Counted from the first letter of the stretch, positions 37,465 through 46,532 are shown. The stretch: 64,000 nucleotides of DNA from Actinoplanes utahensis (GCF_016862455.1 NZ_BOMZ01000078.1:1-64000), one strand, 5' to 3'. The notes: generated by a model not told the origin, from the sequence alone. A program made the numbers and translations.

Positions 37465-38466
37465 ATGCGGATCACCGTTCTCGGCGCCGGTTCGTGGGGC
37501 ACCACCGTCGCGTCGGTGCTCACCCGCCGGGATCACGATTCGCTGATCTGGGCGCGCAACCCGGCCACCGCCGACGAGATCAACGCCAAGCACACCAACG
37601 AGCGCTATCTCGACGGGTTCACCCTGCCGGCCCGGCTGCGCGCCACCCCCGACCTGGCCGAGGCGGCGGCCCACGCCGAGCTGCTCGTCGTCGGGGTGCC
37701 GACCGGCGCGTTCCGGGCCACCCTGGAGAGCGTCCGCCCGGACCTGCATCCGTGGATCCCCGTGGTCAGCCTCAGCAAGGGCCTGGAGCGCGACTCGCTG
37801 GCCCGGATGACCGAGGTGATCAAGGAGGTGCTGCCGGGCCATCCGGCCGCCGCGCTCACCGGCCCCAACCTGGCCAAGGAGATCATGGCCGGGATGGCGG
37901 CGGCCACCGTGATCGCGACCGAGGACCTCACCGTCGCCACCGAGATCCAGCGGGTCTTCCGGCGCGGGCTGCTGCGGGTCTACACCAACCACGACGTGAT
38001 CGGCTGCGAGGTCGGCGGCGCGCTGAAGAACGTCGTCGCGATCGCCACCGGCATCGCGCAGGGGCTGGGCGTCGGCGACAACACCCGGGCCGGGGTGATC
38101 TCCCGTGGGCTGGCCGAGTTGACCACGCTCGCCGTCGCGCTGGGCGGCGAACCGGGCACGCTCGCCGGGCTGGCCGGCATGGGCGACCTGGTGGCGACGT
38201 GCATCAGCCCGCACAGCCGCAACCGGCACGTCGGCGAGCAACTCGGCCGCGGGCGCAGCCTCGACGACATCCTGGCCGAGATGGGTCAGGTCGCCGAGGG
38301 TGTCAAGACCGTGCACGCCGCGGTGCGGTTGGCCGACCGGCACGGGCTGGCGATGCCGATCACTCGTACCATCCACCGGGTCGTGACCGGTGAGATCACC
38401 GCCGTCCGGGCGTACGACGGGCTGCTGCGCACCCATCCGGCCGGACACGAGTCCGACCCCGGCTGA
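37465..38466 (+). CDS. gpsA: NAD(P)H-dependent glycerol-3-phosphate dehydrogenase
   Basis: 333 residues, the usual length. N-terminal Rossmann motif ITVLGAGSWGTTVASVLTRRDHD (GxGxWGT), then PVVSLSKGLE, AALTGPNLAKEI, EVGGALKNVVAIATGIAQGLGVGDNTRAGVISRGLAEL with the catalytic Lys (ALKN), and GMGDLVATCISPHSRNRHVG. It reduces dihydroxyacetone phosphate to sn-glycerol-3-phosphate for phospholipid synthesis. Start at ATG 37465 with GAGGGGGAG upstream. Confidence 0.97.
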   Translation: MRITVLGAGSWGTTVASVLTRRDHDSLIWARNPATADEINAKHTNERYLDGFTLPARLRATPDLAEAAAHAELLVVGVPTGAFRATLESVRPDLHPWIPVVSLSKGLERDSLARMTEVIKEVLPGHPAAALTGPNLAKEIMAGMAAATVIATEDLTVATEIQRVFRRGLLRVYTNHDVIGCEVGGALKNVVAIATGIAQGLGVGDNTRAGVISRGLAELTTLAVALGGEPGTLAGLAGMGDLVATCISPHSRNRHVGEQLGRGRSLDDILAEMGQVAEGVKTVHAAVRLADRHGLAMPITRTIHRVVTGEITAVRAYDGLLRTHPAGHESDPG

Positions 38467-38587
38467 CCGCGCGGGTGTCCCGGCCGTCCGTCGTGCCCGC
38501 CGGTGCGGACGCTCGCCCCCCTACGACCGTGGTCGGACCCCTGTTAAGACCTCGGTCAGGCGCGCCGCGGGGGTGACCGCTGCCACG

Positions 38588-39523
38588 ATGAAACACATGA
38601 TCGAGCTACGAGAGCTGACCAAACGATACGGACCGACACTGGCGGTGGACCGGTTGTCCTTCGAGGTCCGCCCGGGCGTGGTCACCGGTTTCCTCGGCCC
38701 CAACGGGGCCGGCAAGTCCACCACGATGCGCATGATGCTCGGCCTGCACCGTCCCACGTCCGGCCAGGCCCTGGTCGGCGGCCGCCGCTACGACCAGATC
38801 GACCACCCGCTGCACGAGGTCGGCGCGGTGCTGGACGCCGACGCCGCGCACCCGGGCCGGACCGCGTTCGTGCACCTGGCGTGTCTGGCCCGGTCCAACG
38901 GCATCGGCAAGGCGCGGGTCAGCGCGGTGCTGGAGCAGGTGGGGCTGTCGAGTGTGGCGAACAAGCGGGTCGGCGGGTTCTCCCTCGGCATGAAGCAGCG
39001 GCTCGGCATCGCCGGCGCGCTGCTGGGCGACCCGGGGGTGGTGGTCCTCGACGAGCCGGTCAACGGCCTCGACGCCGCCGGGATCCGGTGGATCCGCTCC
39101 ACCCTGCGGTCGCTGGCCGCCGAGGGCCGCACCGTCCTGCTGTCGAGTCACCTGATGAGCGAGATGGCGGTCACCGTCGACCGGGTGCTGATCATCGGCA
39201 AGGGCCGGCTGCTCGAGGACACCTCGGTCGCCGAGATGAACGACCGGTTCGAACGCGACGTGCTCGTACGCACTCCCCGCCCCGCCGACCTGACCGCGGT
39301 CCTGACCCGCCTCGGCGCCACCGTGACCACCACCGAGGACGGTGACCTGGTCGCGGTCGGAGTGGACGCCCCGGCCATCGGCGACGCCGCCGCGGCCGCC
39401 GGGATCCCGGTCCACGGGCTGACGCCGCGCAGCGCCACCCTCGAGGACGTCTACCTGCAAATGACCAACGAGGCCGCTGAGTACCGGGCCACCCCCGCCG
39501 CAGCCCAGGAGGAGCAGCGATGA
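38588..39523 (+). CDS. ABC-2 type exporter, ATP-binding protein
   Basis: 311 residues from ATG 38588 (ATG 38597 possible). Walker A GFLGPNGAGKSTTMRMM, signature FSLGMKQRLGIAGALLGDP, Walker B GVVVLDEPVNGLDAAG, switch His in LSSHLMSEM. The C-terminal extension (DRFERDVLVRTPRPADLTAVLTRLGATVTTTEDGDLVAVGVDAPA) is typical for actinobacterial drug/lipid export ATPases. The downstream permease overlaps by 4 nt (ATGA). The transported compound is unknown. Confidence 0.93.
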   Translation: MKHMIELRELTKRYGPTLAVDRLSFEVRPGVVTGFLGPNGAGKSTTMRMMLGLHRPTSGQALVGGRRYDQIDHPLHEVGAVLDADAAHPGRTAFVHLACLARSNGIGKARVSAVLEQVGLSSVANKRVGGFSLGMKQRLGIAGALLGDPGVVVLDEPVNGLDAAGIRWIRSTLRSLAAEGRTVLLSSHLMSEMAVTVDRVLIIGKGRLLEDTSVAEMNDRFERDVLVRTPRPADLTAVLTRLGATVTTTEDGDLVAVGVDAPAIGDAAAAAGIPVHGLTPRSATLEDVYLQMTNEAAEYRATPAAAQEEQR

Positions 39524-40380
39524 CCATCCTGCAGAACCGCCCCGACACCGCCGCCGCCGCGGCTCCGGCAGCCCCGGCGCCGGCCGCCGCCCCGCGCCGT
39601 TCCGGCGCCTTCCGGGACGCGATCGCCGCCGAGTTCATGAAGGTCCGCACGCTGCGGTCGACGTGGGCGTTCCTGGCCGGTGGCGTGGCCGTCACGGCGC
39701 TCGGCGCGCTGATCCTGTTGATGCTGGTGCAGTCCTACGACGCGGCCAGCGCCGCCGACAAGCAGAACTACGAGACCGCGGACCCGACCGTGGTCACCAT
39801 GCCGTTCGTGATGTTCTTCGTCGGCGCGATCGGCGCCATGCTGATCACCAGCGAGTACACCACCCGCTCGATCGGCCCGGCCCGGCTCGCGGTGCCGCAG
39901 AAGCGCATCCTGATCGGCGCGAAGGCGACCGTCGCCGCCCTGATCGGTCTCGTCGCGGGCGGGCTGTTCGCGGGGCTGGCCTTCCTGGACGCCAAGCTGA
40001 TGCTCGGCGACCGGCCCCAGCCGATCAACCCGTGGCCGCAGTGGACCGACGCCATGCCGACCCTGCTCTCCGCCACCCTGATCGTCACGGTGACCACCCT
40101 GATCGCGATGGGCCTCGGCACCCTGCTGCGGTCCACCGCCGCCGCGCTGACCACGCTCGGCGCGCTCGTGCTCGTCGCCCCGGTCTTCGCGCACTTCCTG
40201 CCGGACGTGTGGCAGCTGCGGCTCGCCTCGATCCTGCTGCCCAACCTGACCCACCAGCTGGCCGGGAGCAACCACCCGTACCTGCTGTCCCAGGCCGGCG
40301 CGGCCGCCGTCACCGCGGCCTACGTCCTGCTCGCCGTCGGCGCCGGCGCGCTCGCCTTCCGCCGCCGCGACACCACCTGA
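39520..40380 (+). CDS. ABC-2 type exporter, permease
   Basis: 286 residues. An Ala/Pro-rich N-terminus, then six membrane helices (WAFLAGGVAVTALGALILLMLV; VMFFVGAIGAMLITSEYTTRSIG; ILIGAKATVAALIGLVAGGLFAGLAFL; LLSATLIVTVTTLIAMGLGTLL; AAALTTLGALVLVAPVFAHFLP; AAAVTAAYVLLAVGAGALAFRRRD). The E-Y-x-T-x-S-I segment after helix 2 is typical of the ABC-2 permease family. It forms a transporter with the ATPase encoded immediately upstream (ATGA overlap). Confidence 0.9.
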   Translation: MTILQNRPDTAAAAAPAAPAPAAAPRRSGAFRDAIAAEFMKVRTLRSTWAFLAGGVAVTALGALILLMLVQSYDAASAADKQNYETADPTVVTMPFVMFFVGAIGAMLITSEYTTRSIGPARLAVPQKRILIGAKATVAALIGLVAGGLFAGLAFLDAKLMLGDRPQPINPWPQWTDAMPTLLSATLIVTVTTLIAMGLGTLLRSTAAALTTLGALVLVAPVFAHFLPDVWQLRLASILLPNLTHQLAGSNHPYLLSQAGAAAVTAAYVLLAVGAGALAFRRRDTT

Positions 40381-40543
40381 CCGCTCCCGACCTCCCCGCG
40401 ATTCAGCCCCCGCTGTGGATCCCCCCGCAGCGGGGTCGTCTCGAGGGTGGCACGTACGTCGATACGTTCGGCCCTTGTGGTCTTTCCGCTCCGTGGGGCC
40501 CGATAGGGGCGTACCGCCTACTGAAGCGGAAGGAGACAAGCAC

Positions 40544-41005
40544 ATGGCCGCCACAGTGAGTCCATGGCCGCAGACCAGACAGGGCGCGAAGGAACACCCC
40601 GTCCTGACCCTGCAGTACCTGCTCCGGGCCCGCCGGCACACGGTCGCCGTCGACGGGATCTTCGGCCCGAAGACCGACACCGCGGTCCGCAACTTCCAGC
40701 GGGAGAAGTCCCTGGCCGTCGACGGCATCGTCGGCCCGCAGACCTGGCGTGCGCTCATCATCGAGGTGCAGCGGGGCGCGCAGGGCGACGCCGTCCGCGG
40801 CGTCCAGGAGGAGTTCCAGTTCCGCAACCTGTCCGGTGATCCGTCGCAAGGCCCGCAGGTGGACGGGATCTTCGGCCCGGAGACCGAGACCGCGGTCCGC
40901 GGCTTCCAGTCCGCGCTGCACGCCGACATCCCGTCGGTGACCGTCGACGGCATCGTCGGCCCGCAGACCTGGCAGGCGCTGGTCAGCGGCATGCTGTCGT
41001 TCTAG
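40544..41005 (+). CDS. Double peptidoglycan-binding-domain protein
   Basis: 153 residues from ATG 40544, AAGGAG upstream. Two PG_binding_1 domains in tandem: VLTLQYLLRARRHTVAVDGIFGPKTDTAVRNFQREKSLAVDGIVGPQTWRALI and VRGVQEEFQF...VDGIFGPETETAVRGFQSALHADIPSVTVDGIVGPQTWQALV. The two halves are also similar at the DNA level, so the gene arose by internal duplication. No signal peptide or enzyme domain is visible, odd for a cell-wall-binding protein; it may be exported otherwise or act inside. Confidence 0.88.
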   Translation: MAATVSPWPQTRQGAKEHPVLTLQYLLRARRHTVAVDGIFGPKTDTAVRNFQREKSLAVDGIVGPQTWRALIIEVQRGAQGDAVRGVQEEFQFRNLSGDPSQGPQVDGIFGPETETAVRGFQSALHADIPSVTVDGIVGPQTWQALVSGMLSF

Positions 41006-41013
41006 GCAGGGAA

Positions 41014-41048
41014 CCGGACGACCGCCGGGGACTCCGGCGGCCGTCCGG
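41014..41048. terminator. Bidirectional hairpin terminator
   Basis: A 15-bp stem with one mismatch and a 5-base loop (left arm 41014-41028 beginning CCGGACG, right arm 41034-41048 ending CGTCCGG) lies exactly between the converging ends of the peptidoglycan-binding gene (41005) and the SEC-C gene (41054). There is no T run, which is normal in such GC-rich genomes. Confidence 0.65.
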
Positions 41049-41053
41049 TCCGG

Positions 41054-42034
41054 TCAGGCGCGGGCCCGGGGCAGGCAGCACTTCTTGTACTTGAGGCCGG
41101 AACCGCACCAGCATGATCCGTTGCGCTCCGGCGGCCACGGCAGCCGAGCGGCGCCGGTGGACAGCGTCCGTGCGTACGCCGCCCGGTTCTCCGCCGACAC
41201 CGGGTCACCGCCGGGCCCGGCCTGCGCGGTCAGGCCGGCGACCGAACCGGGCAGCAGCGCCGTGTCGGCCCGGCCGGACCCGGCGCGCCGGACCAGTTCG
41301 CGTTCCAGCCGGGCGCGGTGCTCGTCCCAGGTCGCGCCGTACGCCTCGGTCTCCGTGACCAGCTTGCCGAACTCGTCGCGCGACCAGAACACCAGGTCCG
41401 CCGCGGCCGTCGGGTCCGGAGCGCCGGCGTTGGCCAGCCGGGTCTCCAAGCGCTCGGCGAGGTTGTCGTGCGTGTCGTGCTGCAGGCCGAGGGCGTGCCG
41501 CAGCCGGTGCCGCTGCTGCAGCAGGAAGAACAGCACTCCGGCGTCGTCGGCGTCGGCCGGATCCGCGCCGCGTTCGGCCAGCACCTCCTGCACCGCCTCG
41601 GTCAGCCAGGTCTCCGCCTCGCGGGCACGGCCGCCGACCACCAGGGCGGCGGTGACATAGGCGGGGGCGTCGGGGTACCGGGTGAGAAGCGGGCGCAGCG
41701 GCTCCACCAGCGGGTTCGCCTCGTCGCCGCGTCCCGCCCGGAACAGGATCCGGGCCCGCAGCGCGCGGGCGGCGGCGGCCGGGCTGTCGTCGCGGTCACC
41801 GAACGACCCGACGGCGGCATCGGCGTACCGCAGCGCGGCGTCGAGTTTCGAACGGCTCTCGGCGATCTCGGCGGCCAGGGTCAGCGCGAGCCCCGCGTCC
41901 TGAGGATCGGCGAGACCCCCGGACCCGGCGGCGGCCGCCAGATCGGCGGCGATGCCGAGCGGGTCGGCGGCGCCGAGCGCGGACTGCCGGATGTCGTCGA
42001 GATCGGCGCTGGTCAGATTTGCTTTCAGGGACAC
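41054..42034 (-). CDS. SEC-C motif protein with helical repeat body
   Basis: 326 residues from GTG 42034. The last residues RNGSCWCGSGLKYKKCCLPRARA are the SEC-C zinc-binding motif (CxCxS...KKCC) found at the C-terminus of SecA and many stand-alone proteins. The body is alanine/leucine-rich with TPR-like helix pairs (GLALTLAAEIAESRSKLDAALRYADAAVGSF; AAARALRARILFRAGRGDEANPLVEPLRPLL; APAYVTAALVVGGRAREAETWLTEAVQEVL). Such proteins may associate with ribosomes or SecB-like partners; the role here is unknown. Confidence 0.85.
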   Translation of the reverse strand: MSLKANLTSADLDDIRQSALGAADPLGIAADLAAAAGSGGLADPQDAGLALTLAAEIAESRSKLDAALRYADAAVGSFGDRDDSPAAAARALRARILFRAGRGDEANPLVEPLRPLLTRYPDAPAYVTAALVVGGRAREAETWLTEAVQEVLAERGADPADADDAGVLFFLLQQRHRLRHALGLQHDTHDNLAERLETRLANAGAPDPTAAADLVFWSRDEFGKLVTETEAYGATWDEHRARLERELVRRAGSGRADTALLPGSVAGLTAQAGPGGDPVSAENRAAYARTLSTGAARLPWPPERNGSCWCGSGLKYKKCCLPRARA

Positions 42035-42059
42035 GCCGTCACGCTACTGCCGCCCGGCC

Positions 42060-42289
42060 GGGCGGCGCCGTTGATCTGGGTCACTTCCGCCGCTTCGAGC
42101 ACCACCCGGTGGGCCCGGCACGGGAGGCGCCGGCACTCGTGGACCGGCTACGCCACCCGGCGCACGTTCGCCGGCGGGGATTCCTCGACGTCCTCGACGG
42201 CCCGGGGGCTCCGGCCGGGCGCGGTGATCGATCACACGCGGCTGCCGGGCCGCTCCACTCCACTCATCGAGGTGGCCGACATCATGTGA
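42060..42289 (+). pseudogene. Possible degraded coding remnant
   Basis: The gap between the SEC-C and lysozyme-fold genes has no intact gene. One plus-strand frame reads EAPALVDRLRHPAHVRRRGFLDVLDG with normal codon bias, and the adjacent frame continues GAVIDHTRLPGRSTPLIEVADIM-stop (TGA 42287-42289), as if one gene had suffered a frameshift. No start codon or family recognised. Speculative. Confidence 0.2.
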
Positions 42290-42438
42290 GACGGGTTCGG
42301 ATTGATCCGGCAGCGCGGCGCCGCCGTACCACCGGGAAGCACAACCGGGTGGTTACGGAAGGGTGGGGCAGGTTCGTGGCACCGGCGTCCGCAGAGCGTT
42401 CGACGGCATGGGACGGATGGTCCGATGTCCGGCCGGAC

Positions 42439-43188
42439 ATGTACGAGACGGACTGGCCGCCGCGCCGGCACCGGCGCCGGCCGGGCCGCCGCCGACGGCG
42501 GGGACGCGTGGTGTCCCTCCTGATGGCCGTGAGCGCCGTCTCGGCCGGCGTCGGGGGGCTCGTCGCCGTCAGTGGCGCCGGGCTGCCCGCCACCGGCGTG
42601 ATCGACGCCGCCTTCGACCGGCGCACGGCCCCCACTCCGGCCCTCACCCGGGGCGGCGTGCTCACCTCCCCGGCGCCGACCGCGACCTCCGCGCCGGCCC
42701 CGAAGTCCGCCCGGTACTCGAAACCCGCCCCGTCGGCGAAGGCCGCCCGGCCACCGAAGCCGGTGGCGGGCCTCAACCAGGCACAGATGAGCAATGCCGC
42801 GACGATCGTACGGCTGGCTCAGGAACGTGATCTTCCCCGGCGGGCGATGCTGATCGCCGTGATGACCGCCTTCCAGGAGTCCAGCCTGCGCAACCTGGCC
42901 AACTCGTCGGTCCCGGCCTCCCTGGACCGCCCGCACCAGGGCGTCGGCGACGACTTCGACTCCGTCGGCCTCTTCCAGCAGCGCCCGAGCCAGGGCTGGG
43001 GCACGGTGGCGCAGCTGATGGATCCGCGCTACGCCGCGGACGCCTTCTACGATCGGCTGGTCGAGATCCCCGACTGGGAGTCCCTCAGCCTCGGGGACGC
43101 GGCCCAGGCCGTGCAGCGGTCAGCGGTCCCGGACGCCTACGCCGACCACGAGGACCGCGCGATCCGCATCGTCGACGCGTTGTCCTGA
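42439..43188 (+). CDS. Membrane-anchored lysozyme-fold (SLT-like) protein
   Basis: 249 residues from ATG 42439; GTG 42376 is an in-frame alternative. An Arg-rich cytosolic start (PPRRHRRRPGRRRRRGR) precedes one membrane segment (VVSLLMAVSAVSAGVGGLVAVSGAGL), a Pro/Ala/Lys linker, and a domain LNQAQMSNAATIVRLAQERDLPRRAMLIAVMTAFQESSLRNLAN...DDFDSVGLFQQRPSQGWGTVAQLMDPRYAADAFYDRLVEIPDW. The Glu of FQESSL and the SVGLFQQRPSQGWG region are those of lysozyme/transglycosylase-like domains common in Micromonosporaceae. Probably acts on or binds peptidoglycan outside the membrane. Confidence 0.82.
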   Translation: MYETDWPPRRHRRRPGRRRRRGRVVSLLMAVSAVSAGVGGLVAVSGAGLPATGVIDAAFDRRTAPTPALTRGGVLTSPAPTATSAPAPKSARYSKPAPSAKAARPPKPVAGLNQAQMSNAATIVRLAQERDLPRRAMLIAVMTAFQESSLRNLANSSVPASLDRPHQGVGDDFDSVGLFQQRPSQGWGTVAQLMDPRYAADAFYDRLVEIPDWESLSLGDAAQAVQRSAVPDAYADHEDRAIRIVDALS

Positions 43189-43203
43189 GCCCGGCGGGGC
43201 CGG

Positions 43204-44502
43204 TCAGGTGGCATGCCGGGGGCAGGGGCAACGAACCGCGGTGGGCGCGGGCGCCCCGGTGGCACGGCGATGCGACATCCGGCGGAGCGCGACGCCGACC
43301 AGCAGCGGGATCCTGGTCAGCAGGCGCAGGGCGTTGTTGCGGCCCAGCTCGCCGCCGCGCATCGTGCGGAGGATCTCGAGGACAGTGCCGGGGATCGGGG
43401 CGAGCCGCCGGCGGCGTACCAGAAGGGACAACCGGAAGCCCAGGCAGAGCAGCTCGCCGCGCCAGAAACCCATCTGCCGCGACTCCTCGCGGATCTCCTC
43501 CACGAGGGCGAACGCTCCGTCCACATCACCCTGGGCGGCCTGGAGGAAGGCGAAGCCGAGGCGGCCCTGCAACCGCCCGGAGCTGTGTTCGACCGATACC
43601 CGGAACAGGTTCGCCGTCGTCTGGAGGTGGTCGCGTGCCTGGTCGAACGCCTTGACGGCGATCAGCGGCTCGGCGATCCGCAGCTGGAGGAAGGCGAGGG
43701 CCTGCAACTCCTCCGGGCAGGTCTCCTGGATCGCCTGTCCCCGCACGTAGAACGACAGGGCGGCGGGATAGTCCCGCTCCACCTCGGCGACCCGGCCGAG
43801 GTAGTGGTAGGCGGTGGCCACCCACCGGCGGATCTGCTGATCGCCGGCGGCTGCGGCCTCGTACGTCAGCGCCTCGGAGAGATCGTTCCGGGCCTTGCGG
43901 AGGTCCTGGAACGACGTGAACAGCGCGATGCCGGACATGGTGAGCGCCCCGCACCGGTACTTCGCCGCGAACAGATCGGCCGGCAGCCGCTCCTCGAGTT
44001 CGGCGCAGAGTCGAAGGGCCTGCGGGTAGAGGCTGACGTCGATCGAGTACCAGACCATGGCCAGGATGGCCTCCGCCCACGCCTCGGACCCGGCGGGAGC
44101 GCTGCCGACCGCGGTCGTCAGGGCCTCCAGGCGGCGCGGGTCCTCCAGGGAGATCATCGAACGGTACCGGGCCAGGGCGATCCACAGGCGGGTGACCGGC
44201 TCGCCCCGGCTCGTCTGCAGGTCCAGCACCCGCTCGATGGCCTGCTCGATGCTGTCGTCGACGGTTCCGTAGTTGCCGCTGACCCGGCTGAACTCCTCCA
44301 CGAACGCGGCGAACAGCTCCGGGTCGATGACATCCGGATCGTCCGCGCTGTAGCCGGCCCAGTGGACGAGCTCCCGGATCAGCGTCCTGAGCTCCTGGCC
44401 GCGTGTCTCCCGGGCGTCGCGGATCAGCATCCGGGTGCGGACACTCCAGAAGGCGCGGTCCCGGGCGGCCGCCATCCGCGCCTCCCGTGCGGGCGCCGTC
44501 AC
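43204..44502 (-). CDS. Helical-repeat (TPR-like) partner of the NB-ARC NTPase
   Basis: 432 residues from GTG 44502, sharing GTGA with the stop of the NTPase gene. All-helical with TPR-like pairs (EAWAEAILAMVWYSIDVSLYPQALRLCAELEERL; RRWVATAYHYLGRVAEVERDYPAALSFYVRGQAIQE; AFLQLRIAEPLIAVKAFDQARDHLQTTANLF; LGFAFLQAAQGDVDGAFALVEEIREES). In ordinary STAND proteins such repeats form the C-terminal sensor of the same chain; here they are a separate, coupled polypeptide. The basic, Cys-containing C-terminus (RCPCPRH) is unexplained. No enzymatic motif seen. Confidence 0.72.
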   Translation of the reverse strand: MTAPAREARMAAARDRAFWSVRTRMLIRDARETRGQELRTLIRELVHWAGYSADDPDVIDPELFAAFVEEFSRVSGNYGTVDDSIEQAIERVLDLQTSRGEPVTRLWIALARYRSMISLEDPRRLEALTTAVGSAPAGSEAWAEAILAMVWYSIDVSLYPQALRLCAELEERLPADLFAAKYRCGALTMSGIALFTSFQDLRKARNDLSEALTYEAAAAGDQQIRRWVATAYHYLGRVAEVERDYPAALSFYVRGQAIQETCPEELQALAFLQLRIAEPLIAVKAFDQARDHLQTTANLFRVSVEHSSGRLQGRLGFAFLQAAQGDVDGAFALVEEIREESRQMGFWRGELLCLGFRLSLLVRRRRLAPIPGTVLEILRTMRGGELGRNNALRLLTRIPLLVGVALRRMSHRRATGAPAPTAVRCPCPRHAT

Positions 44503-45902
44503 GAGAGGGCCCGGGCGCCGTCGCAGATGTACTGCCGTAACAGCGGATGCACCGCGAACCTGCGGTTGCCGTCGGCGCCGCGGATCAGGGCCAGATCGCG
44601 CGCGGCGGCCCGGGCCCGGTCGAACGTGGCGCGGTCGGGGATCAGGCTGAGCTCGAAGAAGTCGTCGCCGGACAGCGACAGCCCGGCGGGCAGGGCGCAG
44701 AACGCGTTCATCAGGCCGGTGGCCGCTTCCTCACCCACACCGTCACTCGTCGTCAGCGAGTCCATCGCCTTCTCGTACAGATAAGGGCCGATCCGTCCGC
44801 CGAGTTCGCCATGGGCGTTCCGCAGCCGCCCGATCACCTCGTCGACCGGCCGGGCCTCGTGCACCGCGAGCCGGACCACCATCTTGACCAGCAGCGGCAG
44901 GCCGCCGCTGACGCTGACGATCTGGGCCAGATCCTTCGGCGTCAGGAGGAAGTCCGGCTCGTCGTCGGCGAGATGCCGCGCGAAGTCGCGCACCGCGGCC
45001 TCGTCCAGCCCGCGCCAGGCGATCTCGTGCACCAGGCTCGACCGGGCCGCCGTGGACTGGCGGGTGGTGACGGCCACCTTGTGCGGCCCGAGCATGGCCG
45101 GCTGGTCGAGGAAGGCCATCGCGAGGTCCACGTCGCTGACCGTCTCCAGATTGTCGATCACGATCAGCAGCGGATCCGGGGACTCGCCGATCGCCGTGGT
45201 CAGCCGTTCGCTGAGCCGATAGGTGCTGAGATCGATGTCCAGGCCCAGTTGCGCCGCGATGTCGATGAGCAGGTCGTTCCACTCGGCCGCGGCCCGGCGC
45301 CGGTACTCGATCCGGCCGAGCGCGCGCATGTGGCCGAACTTCGCCGAGGTCCAGGCGATCCGGGTGAAACCGGCATCCACCGCGTGCCGTTTCACCATCT
45401 CGTAGGCGAGCGTCGTCTTGCCCGTGCCGCCCTCGCCGAAGATGCTGATGATCCGGTCGCCGTCCGGGTTGTGCAGCGCCTGGCCCAGCCGCTCCAGGGC
45501 ATCCCGCGCCCCGAAGATCTGCCCGTGGTCGACGTCGTCGCGGGCTCGGTCGAGCCAGGCGGCCGGCGGCGCCGGTGCGGCCTCGGGCGCCATGGGAGCG
45601 GGCGGAGCCGGTAGGCCGACCGTCACGGTCGCCGGCCCGTTCACCTGCACCGCGGTCCCCGACCGGTCGGCGGTCGCGGTCTGCGCGACGGTCGCCGAGG
45701 GCGAGGTCTCCGCGGAACGGCCACTGCGCACCGCGCTGATCACCAGAGGGGCGGCCAGCAGAGCGGCGAGCAGCCAGGACCAGCCCAGGTACGGCTGCCA
45801 GCTCTCGGGCAGCCGGCCGGCGGCCACGTTGGTGACGATCGGCAGGAGCAGGAACGTGACCACTGCCAGCAGCCCCAACGAGATCGTCGACCGGCTCCGC
45901 AT
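44499..45902 (-). CDS. Membrane-anchored NB-ARC (STAND) NTPase
   Basis: 467 residues from ATG 45902. Two N-terminal membrane helices (ISLGLLAVVTFLLLPIVTNVAAG and YLGWSWLLAALLAAPLVISAV), then a Thr/Ala/Pro linker, then NB-ARC: IFGARDALERLGQAL, Walker A IFGEGGTGKTTLAYEM, Walker B PLLIVIDNLETV, VAVTTRQSTAA, GGLPLLVKMVVRLAV and a winged-helix end with FAVHPLLRQYI. Expected to hydrolyse ATP as an oligomerising signal switch at the membrane. It lacks its own repeat sensor and an obvious effector; the coupled downstream gene supplies helical repeats. Confidence 0.82.
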   Translation of the reverse strand: MRSRSTISLGLLAVVTFLLLPIVTNVAAGRLPESWQPYLGWSWLLAALLAAPLVISAVRSGRSAETSPSATVAQTATADRSGTAVQVNGPATVTVGLPAPPAPMAPEAAPAPPAAWLDRARDDVDHGQIFGARDALERLGQALHNPDGDRIISIFGEGGTGKTTLAYEMVKRHAVDAGFTRIAWTSAKFGHMRALGRIEYRRRAAAEWNDLLIDIAAQLGLDIDLSTYRLSERLTTAIGESPDPLLIVIDNLETVSDVDLAMAFLDQPAMLGPHKVAVTTRQSTAARSSLVHEIAWRGLDEAAVRDFARHLADDEPDFLLTPKDLAQIVSVSGGLPLLVKMVVRLAVHEARPVDEVIGRLRNAHGELGGRIGPYLYEKAMDSLTTSDGVGEEAATGLMNAFCALPAGLSLSGDDFFELSLIPDRATFDRARAAARDLALIRGADGNRRFAVHPLLRQYICDGARALS

Positions 45903-46043
45903 CGCGTACCACCTTCCGCTCCTGTCCACCCACGATACTGACGGAGATCGAGGGTGGACCGGATTCATCCACGGTGGATGAGGACGGGTTCCCGGTGGCC
46001 GCCTACGTTCCCAGTGCCTTGTCCGACGCGGAAGGGAACGGGA

Positions 46044-46532
46044 ATGTCCGATCTGATCATCATCGGGTACGACGACCACGCCACCGCCCAGCGGGCCTAC
46101 GAGCAGGTCATCGAGCTGCAGAAGGATCACATCGTCGAGCTCAACGGGCTGGCGGTGGTGACCGTGGACGCCGAGGGGCACAGCCACGTCGACACGCCCG
46201 GAAAGCTGGTCTCCGCCGGCGCGGCGGGCGGCGCCCTGTGGGGTGCGATCTTCGGGTTGCTGTTCCTGATCCCGGTCGCCGGGGCGGTGGTCGGCGGGGC
46301 GCTCGGCGCGCTCTTCGGCAAGCTCGGCAAGTCCGGGATCAACGACTCGTTCCGCGACCGGGTGCGGGCGCTGCTGGCTCCCGGCAAGGCCGCCGTCGTG
46401 ATCATGAGCCGGGAGCGGACCGAGGACAAGTTCGTCGACGCGCTGCGGCCCTTCGGCGGCGAGATCCTGCAGACCTCGCTGTCGAACGAGCAGGAGAAGG
46501 AGCTGGCCGAGGAACTCGGCGCCGGCAACTGA
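46044..46532 (+). CDS. DUF1269 membrane protein
   Basis: 162 residues from ATG 46044, GGAAGGGAACGGG upstream. SDLIIIGYDDHATAQRAYEQVIELQKDHIVELNGLAVVTVDAEGHSHVDTP precedes a glycine-rich membrane hairpin (GGALWGAIFGLLFLIPVAGAVVGGALGALFGKLGKSGINDSFRDRVRALLAPGKAAVVIMSR), the DUF1269 pattern. Function unknown, often stress-related in actinobacteria. Divergent from the STAND operon across about 140 bp. Confidence 0.88.
   Translation: MSDLIIIGYDDHATAQRAYEQVIELQKDHIVELNGLAVVTVDAEGHSHVDTPGKLVSAGAAGGALWGAIFGLLFLIPVAGAVVGGALGALFGKLGKSGINDSFRDRVRALLAPGKAAVVIMSRERTEDKFVDALRPFGGEILQTSLSNEQEKELAEELGAGN

Noticed and set aside
34719..37523. 934-residue minus-strand open frame
   Set aside because: Runs antisense to the exported hydrolase and the propeller protein, both with signal peptides and recognisable domains.
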